The notes below the pieces were generated by a model, which was not told where the DNA came from, did no database searches, and worked only from the letters and a program-made list of their open reading frames with translations. Shown one piece after another: positions 1 through 11,400 of a DNA stretch of 64,000 nucleotides; position 1 is the stretch's first letter; each line of letters begins with the position of its first letter. This DNA comes from Tolypeutes matacus (lineage: Eukaryota; Chordata; Mammalia; Cingulata; Chlamyphoridae), in the NCBI GenBank assembly GCA_026826555.1, contig JAKSZT010053881.1, positions 11,098,667 to 11,162,666 on the forward strand, read 5' to 3'. A program made the translations under genes and the position numbers.

Positions 1-224
1 CTACCCTGTACAATTGAAAAAAAAAAAAAAAAAAAAACACCTCTTCATTAAGAGCCACTGATAAAAGCTATGTCTCTACTCCTCAGAAAAAGACAGACCT
101 ATCTATTAATCTTCTATATCCAGTTTCAGGTGTTCACCAACTCCCACAAACCCATGGTCTAAAACCATCTGGTTAAGAGTCCCTGACCTAGGATATTTAA
201 TCTCAAATCATCTGGAACGTCTAG

Positions 225-376
225 TGTTACCAGATAAAATACAGAATGCCCACTTAAATTTGAATTTCAGACAGACAACAAATAATTTCTAAGTATGTCC
301 CATGCAACATTTGCAATATCTGAAATTCAATTTTAACTGGGAGTCCTGTATTTTCTTTGCTAATCTGGCAGTCCTA
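225..376. mobile_element. Palindromic interspersed repeat (non-autonomous DNA element-like)
   Basis: The two ends are inverted copies: ACCAGATAAAATACAGAATG near 229 pairs with CCTGTATTTT..AATCTGGCAG near 345-371. The inner arms, centred on the TTGAATTTCAGA motif, also pair. I know this palindrome as a widespread mammalian repeat but will not assign a family name from memory. Confidence 0.6.
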
Positions 377-871
377 CGAAGATCTTCCCAAATTTCAGCT
401 GTTCCAACTAATTCTCTCTAGGATGTCCTGGATTAGAGATGACCTAGACTATAATTATGGGACCAGGTTCTTCAGGCTAAAGTCAAATACTCAGAATTTA
501 ACCAGAAATTGAATATCTGTTGGCTTACTTAAAAATAAGTGGCTTTAGTTGCTATGTTTTACCTCAAGGGATAAAACTGTATTGTTACAATGACATGGTC
601 ACTGAAATAAAAAAATCCTTTGAATTTACATATAGCTGAGTATCTTACTGTCAAAGAACTTAAAATATCTAAAGTCTGAGCTATTTTGGTCTTTAAAATG
701 AGCATTAAAATAATAGCTGGATTTGGACAAGGATGAAGAGAACTAGCCTAGAAGTGAATTTTCATTATTTAAATCACCTTTATTGTCAATAAAAAATTTA
801 TAAGCACTTAATTATATATTGCACAAAATCCTAACATGGAGGATGCAAAATTGAGAGCTTTCTATGACTTT

Positions 872-1244
872 GTTTTGTTTTGTTTTGGCTGATGGTATCA
901 TGCACTTTTTTTTTTAAAGATTTATTTTATTTATTTCTCCTCCCCACCCCACCCCCTTGTTGTTTTGGGCTCGGTGTCTGCTGTCCATGTCTGTTAGGCT
1001 TCTTTTTAGGAGGCACTGGGAACCGAACCTGGGACCTCCCATGTGGGAAGGAGGCACCCAATCACTTGAGCCACCTCGGCTCCCTGCTTGTTCTGTCTCT
1101 TATTGCATCGTCATTGTGTTGTGTCGTCATCTTGTTGCGCCAGTTCACTGTCTCGTTTGACTTCTTTAGGACACTGGGAACCGAACCCGGACCTCCCATG
1201 TGGTAGGCTGGTGCCCAAGGGCTTGAGCCACATCTGCTTCCTTC
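872..1244 (-). mobile_element. DAS-type SINE, dimeric
   Basis: Two tRNA-like units are read on the reverse strand, each with the TGGCTCAAG A-box region and a GGTTCGGTTCC B box, joined by a GACACAACA-rich linker. The A-tail is seen as the T run near 908. TCTATGACTTT at 861-871 and 1245-1255 is a target-site duplication. Confidence 0.9.
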
Positions 1245-1408
1245 TCTATGACTTTTAAAGTAAATCAACATGTTGTCATAACTTTCAAAAGACTAAGTTT
1301 GAGTGACAAATGTTAGAATCTTAATATGAAAGCAGTGGAAACAAGGATTACCATAATAGGTATGATTCTGTTACACAGGAAATGCAAAAGAAATTATGAT
1401 CCTCTTAG

Positions 1409-1600
1409 ACCAGGGGTTCTTAACAAGGGGTCCATGAGTTTGAACTGAAATTCAAAAAAACATTATTCTTGTGGGGAAGTGTTGGTGTCGGTGTGATAAA
1501 TTTATTAAATAATACACAGTATAGTGTGGACTCAGTAAGCGGGCCATGGTTTTCACCTGACTGGCAAAGGGGTCCATCTAACATATTTAACAATCTGTTT
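1409..1600 (-). mobile_element. Non-autonomous hAT-type element, one end missing
   Basis: It begins CAGGGGTTCTTAAC, a hAT terminal repeat, and contains the same body as the copy at 43746-43930 in the opposite orientation, including the TTTTCACCTGACTGGCAAAG block. The second terminal repeat is lost near 1590. Confidence 0.7.
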
Positions 1601-1748
1601 GCAAAATTCCTGAAAATTTAGCAACCAGCTGTTGCAAGCCTGTGCGAGCTGATTTTGTTTCTATGACTACATATGATACATCTAACTGGATATCATAAAG
1701 TAGGTGTTCTCTTTGTTAATTGATGTGCATATCTTGAAATCTGCCAAC

Positions 1749-1812
1749 AAAAAAAAAAAAAAAAAAAAAAAAAAAGAAAGAAAGAAAGAAAAAGAAAGGA
1801 AGGAAGAAAAAC
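1749..1812. repeat. Poly(A) followed by (GAAA)n/(GGAA)n
   Basis: About 26 A residues grade into GAAA and then GGAA units. It probably began as the A-tail of a retroelement whose body is no longer recognisable. Confidence 0.85.
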
Positions 1813-2054
1813 ACAGGGATTCTTTAAGAGTTTAATTACTGGAAATTTTTGAATGGGTTTGGGAAGGTACAATAAATACCTGGAGAATTCTGTAACTTGT
1901 TTTCCTACTCTGAAGAGAATTTAATTTAAATAAATACTTAAATGCTTTTAAAGTTGCACAGTTCTCTAATAACTCAGGGAGAAAGACTGGATCATCATAG
2001 AAAAGTGGAATAAATCCACTTGGCTTTATTTATTCCATTTGGCTTATATAGAAT

Positions 2055-2114
2055 TTCCTTTTCTTCTTCCTCCTCCCCATCCCCCTCCCCCTTCTCCTCC
2101 TCCTTCTTCTTTTG
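2055..2114. repeat. Polypyrimidine (CTT/CCT) tract
   Basis: About 60 bases of nearly pure C and T on the + strand, made of CTT, CCT and CCCC runs. Such tracts can form triplex DNA; here only composition is seen. Confidence 0.8.
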
Positions 2115-2538
2115 CCTACTGTCATCAGAACAATTATTTGAAAAGCTTTAACTGGATTCAATAATAGCCAGCAGAATCCCAAAAGATATAAAATAGTAGG
2201 TGGCTTTCTTTCTTTTTCTTCAGTGAGCCACCTTGAACTATGCTCCTTAAGTTCTGAATTCCTTCCAATTCTTGGTTAGGAAATTGGCAGTGCAGAAAGC
2301 AGTGATGACTGTTAACTAGCTGGTCCCATTCTTCATTTGGCTTGCATGGAATCCACATTCTATTATGACCCCATTTCAGGTGAGGGGTAGAGGGTTTCAT
2401 TTGAAGAATTAAAATGGAAGTGCTAAATACATGGCCCTTGATATTCTTCCTAAAATAGTTTTAGCTTAATTGTTCTGTCCTAGCTACTTGAATACTTATT
2501 TTATTCGTGGAGACTGCTTCTATAGTTTAAATTTTAAG

Positions 2539-2756
2539 ATTTTTTTTAAGGTACTGAGACCAGGGATTGAACTCGGGACCTCATATTTGGGAGGCTGGTG
2601 CTCAACCACTTAGCCACATTGGCTTCCCTGAACTGGCTCTCTCATCTGTTTCCTCCTTGTCTGTTTTCTTTAGGATGCACCGGGAACTGAACCCGGATCT
2701 CCCATTTGGGAGGTGGTGCTCAACTGCTTGAGCCACATCCATTCATCAAGATACAG
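2539..2756 (-). mobile_element. DAS-type SINE, dimeric, diverged
   Basis: Two units on the reverse strand carry degenerate B boxes (GGTTCAATCCC-like and GGTTCAGTTCC). TTTTAAGA at 2532-2539 and near 2757-2764 may be the target-site duplication. Confidence 0.8.
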
Positions 2757-3030
2757 TTTTAAGAGTTTTGAATGATAAGAAGAGAGTCACTACTGTTTTT
2801 TTCCAGTAGTGGAAATTCTGTATGATTGGTATCCATTCATGGATGGGACATTGATACATGCTACAAAAAGTTTTCTACACCCCAAGTGTTAGGTTGATTT
2901 AAACTTTGTTTCTTTGGAACTGATTTAAAAAAACTGCTTAAGACATTCCTAACTTTATATATGGAATGAACTCTTGCAAAATTTTAATTTTAGGACAAGG
3001 GATTGATTTATGGTTGGAAATTGACATATA

Positions 3031-3406
3031 TGATGGTTAAGTTCATGTGTCAGCTTCGCTAAGTTATCATGACTAGTCAATTAGTCAAGTAAGCACTGGC
3101 CTGATTGTTACTATTAGGGTATTTTGTAGATTTAAATCATTAGTGTTGATTGCATCTATGGATAATTACATATACAATTAACAAAGGAGATTGCCCTCAG
3201 CAATGAAAGAAATTTCATCCAATCAGTTGAGAGCCTGATGATCTCAGCAGTCAGAAAGAAGAATTTCTACCTCTATTTCAGCCAGCCAGCTTCTCCTGGC
3301 AAATTCATTGGAAACTTTATTCAAGTTCCCAACTTTCAGCCTACCCTTTAGAATTCAGACTTGCTAATCCCCATGGTGGCATGAACCTATTCTTATAATA
3401 AATCTC

Positions 3407-3465
<59 letters not shown>

Positions 3466-3513
3466 ATCTATCTCCTGTTGGTTCTGTTTCTCTAGAAAAT
3501 CCTGACTAATACA
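3031..3513 (+). mobile_element. LTR-like repeat (MaLR/ERVL-type), old
   Basis: The element starts near TGATGGTTAA and ends CTGACTAATACA. It carries AATAAA near 3400, followed by an A-run and a long AT microsatellite, an arrangement seen in an old mammalian LTR-like repeat. It is non-coding. The family name is uncertain and no clear target-site duplication is seen. Confidence 0.6.
3407..3472. repeat. A-run, (AT)n and (ATCT)n microsatellite
   Basis: About 17 A residues are followed by roughly 20 AT units and a short ATCT run, inside the LTR-like repeat. Confidence 0.95.
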
Positions 3514-5124
3514 ATGTGTTTGGAAAATTTTTTATATATCCCAGAATGCAGTAATGGACAAGTATGTTTCAAAATTCTGACGTAAAAGAATTCATGCAGG
3601 GAAAATTTGAAGCTGGAAAGTGCATTAGCTAAATGTTTGTAATATAAGGAAATTATAAAAGGGACTTGCATTTGAATTAATAAAAGATATGCAAATTAAA
3701 TGTAACACTTCAATGGCTTGACATACAGAAGAGTTTAAACATATGCCTACAGAGAAAATGTATTTAATAAAAGTTATTTTCCATAATTAATAAGATACAG
3801 TATAATAATTTAAAAACTTGCTAAAGCTCCTGTATAATGAAAATCCTTTCAAGTTAAATCAGTAGAATGACTCCATTGTTAAAACATGTGCAGAAAGCTA
3901 TTATAATATTATTTCCTTGATTCCTTCTTAGTGTTGATTACTTTAGAAAATACATGTTATATGAAATAAAACTATGTGGTAATTGCCAAGACAGGTCAAG
4001 TAGCCATAAGGTATAAGGCAATGGTATGGAAGATTTGTATATCATTTAATGGTGCAAAAAAATTGTATGTGGGTAGCATCTGGAATACATTAATACTAGG
4101 TTGCAGTTATACTAGAAAGATTTTACTTTTAAGATTCTGGAAGCTATGTTTACCTTTTTTAGAGATGAAAACAATATGTTTAAAGTGTTCACAAAATTTA
4201 ACATGCAATTGATTCTGATGATGTGACAAATCATGAACAGCTTTAAAACTTACCATGCTTTAAAAAATATATTTGTGTATATGACTATGTACTAGCTAAA
4301 ATACTCATATTCATGATGGTTTAAGAGAAGATAGGTTATAAAAAGTATTTTAAAATCTGATTAATCTTTATTATTTTTGTGACAAAATATACATTAACCA
4401 TATTTATTCCTTTGCTGTGATAGTTTTCACTTTTTAAACACTTTTGCTTAGAAACTTTCTTGATGTAAATAGTGAATTACAAATGAAAAAATTCTTTAAA
4501 AGAGATTACTAATTTAAGTTGTTCATATGAATTTTATTTAAATAATTGTTAATGTAGGATAACAGAAATTTGAATATTAAACTTGATGCCCAGAAATCTA
4601 TCTTTTTGAAGAGAAATGAATTGCCTTAAGTGTGGAGTTCTGTTCAGAAACTTTGGAAAAAGAAAAACTTTCACTGGGAGATAAGACATTTATATTAAAT
4701 TGGGGCATTATGTGCACCATGTGGTTGAGGAGAATCTTTAAATATAAATGGTAGATTGTTTTCCTTTTTAAAGGGAAAGCATGCAATTTTGGTTTAAATT
4801 ATGCCATTTATGTCTTAACTCTTATGACAATGCTTAGTTATGATAAATCTTAGTACTGTGAAGTTTCTAAATAACAAAACATCCATCTAATAAATTTTTT
4901 TCCCATTACTAATGAATGTTACATGTATTTACAAAATACATTCATGATGTGGAGGGAATGCATGGAAGTTTTGGAAAGGAGAAGTGGATAGTAGTGTTAG
5001 ATAATGTAAATAACCTTAAGGAACTCTATTGGAAATAGAGATGGTATAGAAAACTTTTAGAAAAAGAAAGTGTTGTTGGGTGAAGGCTTCTCAGCCTTTC
5101 ACTGCATGGAACACTTAAGCGTTC
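3514..5124. other. AT-rich stretch, nothing recognised
   Basis: No repeat or gene signal is recognised. Short open frames at 3976-4212 (+) and 4598-4786 (-) have no known domain and no CpG or splice context, so I leave them uncalled. Confidence 0.4.
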
Positions 5125-5139
5125 AAAAATTTGCCATAA
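5125..5139. repeat. Target-site duplication, left copy of the 5140-6432 insertion
   Basis: AAAAATTTGCCATAA at 5125-5139 recurs directly after the A-tail at 6433-6447. The A-rich start fits cleavage by L1 endonuclease. Confidence 0.85.
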
Positions 5140-6432
5140 GTATCGTAGCCAATGAGGTTTATCCGAGGCACGATTATTGCTAATTGAAAACTTTTCCCAA
5201 GTGCCAACTGGCAACACAACTGGAAAAAGACCTTGAATAAAAGGGGGAAATGGTAAAGACAAATGAGTTCAAGTGGCTAAGAGACTTCAAAGAGAGTCGG
5301 GAGGTCATCCCAGAGGTAACTCTTATGCACACCTCAGTAGGAGCTCATAGAACATCTAAGTGCCTATCACCCCACTCATTGGGGTTCCTGAGAGCTCCGG
5401 AGACACCCTAGTCCTACATAAGGGGGGATAGCCCCAGAGACTGATGCCTTATCAGTGGGTTCTATTTTGGAATCTGTGCTCCTGAGAGTGACAGAATTAG
5501 ACTCAAATAAGTCCTCCCTGCACATGGTTCACCAGTCCCTTCTATTCAAACCTACATGTGATGCTGGAGTTTCTTAGGTATACTTCCAGAGACTGGAGCC
5601 TCCTGCCTACCTATGTGCCAGGTGTGCATGAAATCTAGGTGGAGCTGCAACTCCTACCCTACAGCTCAATGGACTCATTCAAGTCACCTGGTGAGGAGAC
5701 AACGATGGGAAATGGCCATCCCAGGGAATGGAGAGGGCCTGCATCTGCAGGCAGGATCATCCCACCCACCATATCCATGGGATATAAGCCCTCTCTCACT
5801 TGGAGTTGGAGTGGACATCACCATCCCAGTCGCCTCTGGATTGGGGGAAGAACTATGGACTAGAGTGGACTTGATGGTATTCTCTTGCTCACATATGGTG
5901 ATTCTTGCAATGCAAGAAATTATAACAATGAGGTGGAGCCAGTGGCCACTTGACAGTTTTTTGGGTAGGGAGGGGATGAGCAGTTGAAATACAGGGGCTT
6001 CTTTGGGAGTTGGAGGTTGTCCTGAGTACTGTTGTACCAATGGATGTAGGCCATTTTAAATCAGCACACACCACTCAGAACTGAGTGGGAGAGAGTGTGG
6101 TCTACAGTGTGAACTGTGGTCTATGGTTGGTGGCAAGGCTCCAGGATGTGTAAGTTCATTGAGGTTGGTGGGCCACACTGTGGGAGATGTTTGTGTGGGA
6201 TGTGGTGGGAGGTGTGGGAGGTGGGCAACATGGGAATCCCAGTGGGTTCCGTGTAATATTTTGGGTAATCTAAGCACCTCTTAAAATATATGTATATATA
6301 TATATATATAAATAACATTTTTGTAAGCAAATACACATATATGCATATATATTTATATATCATTTTGCAAATGTTGGTATGTGTTGTGAGAATTTTGATT
6401 TTTACCCATAATAAAAAAAAAAAAAAAAAAAA
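5140..6432 (+). mobile_element. LINE-like retrotransposon of unnamed family, copy 1 (5'-truncated)
   Basis: From about 5200 to 6280 this aligns by eye with 24070-25170, sharing blocks such as CTGGAAAAAGACCTTGAATA near 5220 and ATGTGGAG..GCCAGTGGCCAC near 5930. It ends in an A-tail of about 29 bases with AATAAA at its start, and is bounded by 15-bp target-site duplications. These are marks of target-primed retrotransposition by L1 machinery. Between the conserved 3' end (near 6283) and the A-tail it has about 125 extra AT-rich bases absent from copy 2, perhaps a 3' transduction. Open frames inside (for example 5613-5987) resemble no known protein. It may be a long 3' UTR of a xenarthran L1 or a non-autonomous family. 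Confidence 0.8.
6284..6312. repeat. (AT)n microsatellite
   Basis: An alternating TA run sits at the conserved 3' end of the LINE-like copy. Confidence 0.85.
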
Positions 6433-6447
6433 AAAAATTTGCCATAA

Positions 6448-7339
6448 CCCACTTAGAAGAGGGTGAGTGTAGTGGTCTTAGAGAAGGGAGGGAAAGAATT
6501 TAGCACGAGTGGTGCTTGGTCAGGAGGGCTCAGGCTGTTTGCCTGAAACCAAGAGGCAGAGAGAGCAGTGAGGCAGAGACAAGGATTTAAACAAAGAGTT
6601 TGGTGCACCTGAGCAGGCCGTGTGGGCGAGGAGTTTCAAAGGCTGCATGAGGGAGAACTTCATTATGACTCTCAGTAGTCGTGACACTGTGAGAAGTACT
6701 CTCTCTACTAGCGGAATGGATTAAAATGTATCTTTTTATTTTTAGGAGACAGGTAATTAATACTAAAGCATATGTTTAGGAGTTGCTAAGTGTACTCGAT
6801 ATCTAGTAGCACCAGTCAAGCTAGTTGAATGTAGTTAATCATTGCTCAGAAAGGCCGGGAAGTAACTCCACAAGAGAAGAAATTGGTGGACCTGCCTCAA
6901 AGAATTCGATATTCTTAAATGAGAAATCTGCAGTTCGGAAAAGGCTCTTTGCACTACCTGAGAGGCATCTGGCTCCCGTGGGAGCTCCCCCCCTCCCCCA
7001 CGGGACTCCCATTCCAGAAATGGGGCAAACTTGGCTCTCGCCTCCTTCAGGCGACAGTTCGGCTCACATTTGTCCAAATCCCAAAATGATTACTGGAAGA
7101 TCTGCCTCTTTTTACAGTTTCTTGGCAGAGCTTATAAAATGAAATATTTTATTAAAAACAGAATCAGTTTTGCATTCCCATTTGACGTTCAACCTGTACA
7201 CCTTTTAGTGATTCCCAAGAAATCTAATTCGAAGTACAGCATTAGGCCCGATATGAGAGATCACCTTAACCAACAGCACTTTTGCTGTCTACTCGTTTTT
7301 TAAATAAATAAAACACAACTCTCTATAAGTACTGTGAGG
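6448..7339. other. Upstream flank without recognised gene
   Basis: This stretch between the LINE-like insertion and the CpG island looks single-copy. It has short open frames without recognisable domains and a 9-bp hairpin at 6974-7005. Distal promoter elements may lie here but none can be named. Confidence 0.4.
6974..7005. repeat. Inverted repeat, 9-bp stem with 14-nt pyrimidine-rich loop
   Basis: TCCCGTGGG at 6974-6982 pairs perfectly with CCCACGGGA at 6997-7005. The intervening bases are mostly C and T. It lies about 350 bp upstream of the CpG island; function unknown. Confidence 0.6.
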
Positions 7340-7580
7340 GTTCTTACTCAGGGTTTTTCCCGAGCAGGAAAGGCGGGTGACTGGAGTTACCTCGTCTTCA
7401 GGGGCTCACAGCAGAGAAGGGGTGAAATTAGGGGCTGTGGGCGTCTTTCCCTTCTTTGCCTTTCCATCTTGGAGGACGGGATTGGAACCGTGCGAGCCCA
7501 GAGCGAGGACACGCGCCAGAGAGTGGACCCCAGCCAGCCGCTGCCAGGCGCGCACGGGTCCGCCCCGATCCCAGGGTGCA

Positions 7581-7602
7581 CCGCGCCCCGCCCCCTCCCC
7601 GC
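7581..7602. promoter_or_regulatory. GC-box cluster (Sp1-type sites)
   Basis: The segment contains CCCCGCCCCC flanked by further C-rich runs, matching Sp1/KLF GC boxes on the reverse strand. It lies about 260 bp upstream of the start codon. Binding is inferred from motif only. Confidence 0.55.
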
Positions 7603-7857
7603 TCCGCGTTCCCGCCTCCCCTCGGCCCGCGCCCCCTCCATCCCAGCTTGGGGAGGCGGGGAAGCGGCAGCCGCGGCGGCGACTCCTCCAGTCGGGTCTT
7701 TCTCACTCACTGGGGAACCAGACGGTGGCGGCACCTTCCGAGGGAGAACAGCGCAGCCAGCTTGCTGGTCAGCCAGTGGGACCGCGGACAGACTGACGGC
7801 AGAGCCGACGGACGGAGAGCGGGGCAGCTAGCGGCCGGAGTCGTTTCTAGTTCCGCC

Positions 7858-7881
7858 ATGAGCTGGGGCACGGAGCTTTGG
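7858..7881 (+). CDS. FNBP1L: First coding exon of FNBP1L (or paralogue FNBP1), residues 1-8
   Basis: The exon encodes MSWGTELW and ends after a complete codon (phase 0) at a consensus splice donor, GTGAGT, at 7882. The start codon has a good context: GCC before it, with G at -3. MSWGTELW is the amino terminus shared by FNBP1L (Toca-1) and FNBP1 (FBP17); TRIP10/CIP4 has D at position 2, so it fits less well. These proteins carry an F-BAR domain that binds curved membranes, an HR1 region that binds Cdc42 and an SH3 domain that recruits N-WASP and dynamin, linking endocytosis to actin; none of those domains is in this window. The choice of FNBP1L over FNBP1 is inference: the surroundings are AT-rich, like the human 1p22 locus, whereas human FNBP1 lies in GC-rich 9q34. 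The family call is firm, the paralogue call moderate. Confidence 0.82.
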
Positions 7882-7890
7882 GTGAGTCGG
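7882..7890 (+). other. Splice donor of exon 1
   Basis: GTGAGTCGG follows the TGG codon directly and matches the U1-type donor consensus. Its position after codon 8 agrees with where the conserved peptide of the family would continue in exon 2. Confidence 0.8.
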
Positions 7891-8460
7891 GGAGAGGGGC
7901 GCCCCGGCAGCCCCCGGACCCCAACAGGCACGGCGGGGTCTGGATGGGTGCAGCTGACCGTCGGCGGCGAGAGCGCCTCGGACGGTCCCTGCCCCCGGCG
8001 TAAGGTGGGGGTCCCGCTCTTCTTTGTGTGCAGACCCCTCTTCCTTGGCCAGGGTTCGAGGGGGCTGCTGCGCCTGGTCCGCTCTCCCTCCCCTGCCGCT
8101 GCGGAGGGGCTGGGGACAGCGCCTTGGACATCTGGGGAAGCGGCCCACGGGCTCCCGTGTCCTCCGCGGTCCTCTGGTGTCCCCTCTGTCTCCTCCGCCT
8201 GCACTTTCCCGACGCCTGGCCCAGCGCCTGGCAGAGCTCCTTTCCCTTTGTATCTCCCCGCCCCAAGGCGGGGGGAGGGGGACCATTGTCCCGAAGGGCC
8301 GCCGGTCGTGGGTGGGAGGGGGTTCCCTGTGGTCCCCCCTTCCGGGTGACGGTCGCCCGGGCGAGGGCGTCGCCAGGCCGGGGCGGCGCGGGGAGCGAGG
8401 AGCCGCCGCCGGCTGTCTTCGCCCCAGGTAGGGGGAGCCGGGCGGCTTTGTTCGGCGCCG

Positions 8461-11400
8461 GCCTCGGGCCAGCCAGGCCCAGCCCACACGCCCATTTCCC
8501 TCTCCGTCCCTCTGGGCTCCGTACGGGAATAGCTTCGGGAGCCTCTCGCTGGACCACTCCCGGCTGCAGCCCCTTGGTAGCTGGGCTGGCTTTTGGGATC
8601 TAAATTAAACTGAGTGAGCGATGGGGCAGCTGATTTTGCCAAAAGGAGCGTACGGTTTCCCCATTGCTTTACTTCCCCTTCTGTTCTTTATTCTCACTCG
8701 TTCTTTCTCCTTTTCCTTCTTTCTTGCTTGCCTTTCTTGGGCGCTGGAGCCTTCAGACAAAGCCCAGTTTCTGGTCAAGGTGCGTGAGGAGTGTAATGGG
8801 GCAGAGAATTCGCGCCCCATGCCTCCACGGAAAGGTGGAGGTGTGGAGGGCATTGATTTCTCAGGTGCCGCTGAGGGGCCGGCGGAGTGTGGGCGCGCTC
8901 GCGAGAGCGGCCCGGCCTCAACCACTCCCCTTATTATCCACCTGTGCACCTATTCTGTGCCGTTTGTTAACGCGGATCTCGTGAAATTACAGCAGAGAAA
9001 GGGGAGAAATAACTTTTTTGTATGTATGTGTGCAGTTAGGATGAGAGTGGAAGGAGATGGAGAATTTGAAGGGGCACAATGTTTTCTTATATTATTTTTC
9101 ACTTCTTACTGACAGATTCGGAATCTTAGAATTCAGAGAGACACTAGAGCTCATAAACACAGCCCAAGAATCTATCCTACAACATAGTGCTTGCCCAGCC
9201 TGTAAACACGCCACCCAAGAGAAAATATCTCCGGAGCCTCTCCATTCCGTTTATTAGATAGCATTAATTGTTCATATATTGGGGAGGATTATATATTAAG
9301 TAAGTCTAAAATTGAACCCTTTTACATTGGTTAAGTTTTCAGGCATTACTGACCTTTTTCCTGCCACTTTGGACATTCTGTAATTGATTATAGAGTGTCA
9401 TCAATTCAAAGAGATGGGCATCGATTTACTTTACATTTTTATAATTAGAAACTTTTTATTTTTACATACTTGAATGACCCACGTTTTAGAGGAAGCTAAA
9501 ATTAAGCAGAATACTTTAAAAAGTAGTAGATTTAACTCTTAATTTGGATTCTTTTTAAAAATCCAATTTGCATCACATTACAGAAAAACAGTTTCAAGGG
9601 AAGACTAAAGTGTGTTTTTTTAAAGGCTTTAAAAAGTGTTAAGAATATAATATTCAGAAACTATTTGGATATCCACTCTCCTGCCGCCCCTGCAATTTGA
9701 TTATTTACTTTGTTATTTAAATAGTTCCTCAGCAATTTGAAAAGGTAAAATGTAAAAGAGATGGGAATTTTTGTTATGATTAAATTATGCGTTAATCTTT
9801 TTGGAAATTCTGAAGAAATAGTCTAATTTTTCTCTTAAAATTCATTTCCATATTTTAAATTTTTTAGTGGTTTGAGGATTTGGAGAAAACATTTACTAGA
9901 AACTAAATGTAGGAATCAACTCATATCAACTTGATGTTTAAATCTTAGATAAGGAGAATTTGGTCTAGAGGACTATTGTTGGGATTAGAAGACATCTTAG
10001 AAAAATTTGATTAGATTTCCTGTTTCACTGTTCTCAGTTTTGAATAAGATTATTGTGCTTGCAGTGGATTGTAATACAATACAGACACCTATACTGTGCT
10101 CTTGCCATTAAGGAATTTGAGGTTGGGGAGATTCTTTTGAAATTTTGAATTTAGAGACTAGTTCACATTATTTCACGTTTAGGATCATATTACTGTCCTA
10201 CAAACCATTATAATTATTGAGAATATTTTGTTACAAAAATATGCAGTTGTGCATTCAAACTTAAGTCTGTTTCTTGTAACATTTCGGAGTTTTATTGCTA
10301 TTTTAATGCTTCTGGAGTCTTATGTTAAATTTGCAAAGAAAGTAATTTGATAGAACCCCTTAATACTGACACTGGGAGACAAGACTAATATCTAAGTCAT
10401 AGGCGTCATGTCAGACTTTTGTTGTGTGGTTGTGAGAGGATAGCAATTACTGGTAATGGCTTTGACCTGTGCTTTAAGGGTTTTCTAGTATTCCAAATGA
10501 GCATATAAGTAAGGTAGTGAATGTATGTTAGGATCACAGTTCTGTGTTCTGGGTAATACCAAACAAAGAGACAATAGTGTCTTAATTTCAAGAGGCAATG
10601 TAAATAAAGATTGCATCTTAGATGCTGCTTATTGTGATTTCCTTATTGCATTGCAAGAATGGTTGAATCAGAGAGTCCAGATATGAACTAATGATTTCAT
10701 GAAGCACAAATTTGTAATTATTAGTTCTTTCTACTGAATAAGGAACTTAAAGATTGGAGAAGTCCTGTGTTTCGTCAATATGGTCTACTAAAAGAAAAAA
10801 AAAAAACATCTCTAAGGGTTGTGAGTGTATGTTTGTGTATAGATATGAAAAAAAAAATACGGCTCATATTTATTCACAAGTTTGCTATTCAAGGGAAAGA
10901 GTAAAATACTAGAAATAAGGAATGAGGTAACTAGTCTGGGAGTTAGAAGATAGGTTCAAATATCTAATTTGATTGAATTCATAGGGGCTTATAAACCTTT
11001 TCATGGCTTAGTTTTCTGGTCTATATGATCTGTAGTCCTTAGTTTTAAGAGTGTGTAATTTATTTTCTTCATATTATTGGCAATGTTCATTTCAAAGTTT
11101 CTGATATCTTTTTGGAAGAAATTCAGAAATATGGTTTGGATGATAGTTACGGTAGATTATTTAACACCTTTAGTCTTAAACCTTTCATTAAATGCCTACT
11201 TATCTTTATCCTTATAGCACATTTTATAGCACTTTTAAAAAATAACACTTATAAGTGTACTTATAAGTCCTTGAGGGACTGGGCTAATTTTTGTTTCTTT
11301 TGTTTTCAGTGCCTGTGGGTGATGATGCATAATTTGCCCAATTGAATTAATAGTTCATTGGATTACCCTGAGTATTGACTACTGATTAGTGTTTCCTAGG

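Larger units (their letters stand above)
7340..8460 (+). promoter_or_regulatory. CpG island promoter of the FNBP1L/FNBP1-like gene
   Basis: A GC- and CpG-dense block about 1.1 kb long stands out from AT-rich flanks. It surrounds the first coding exon, so it reads as a housekeeping-type CpG island promoter. No TATA box is seen upstream of the exon. GC boxes at 7581-7602 and many CpGs on both sides of the exon fit broad, Sp1-type initiation. The start of transcription cannot be fixed from sequence; I infer it between about 7600 and 7750. The many long open frames on both strands here come from the GC content and are not genes. Confidence 0.85.

Noticed and set aside
5613..6363. Overlapping frames of 74-124 codons on both strands
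   Set aside because: They lie in the LINE-like repeat, are not kept in copy 2 (24480-25160), and have no domain.
8028..8603. Alternative second exon of the F-BAR gene inside the CpG island
   Set aside because: No acceptor followed by the conserved F-BAR residues is seen.
7456..8642. Several long open frames on both strands in the CpG island (up to about 310 codons)
   Set aside because: They overlap on both strands in GC-rich DNA, have Pro/Arg/Gly-rich low-complexity translations and no domain. The only supported coding part is 7858-7881, where one of them passes through MSWGTELW and then runs past the splice donor.
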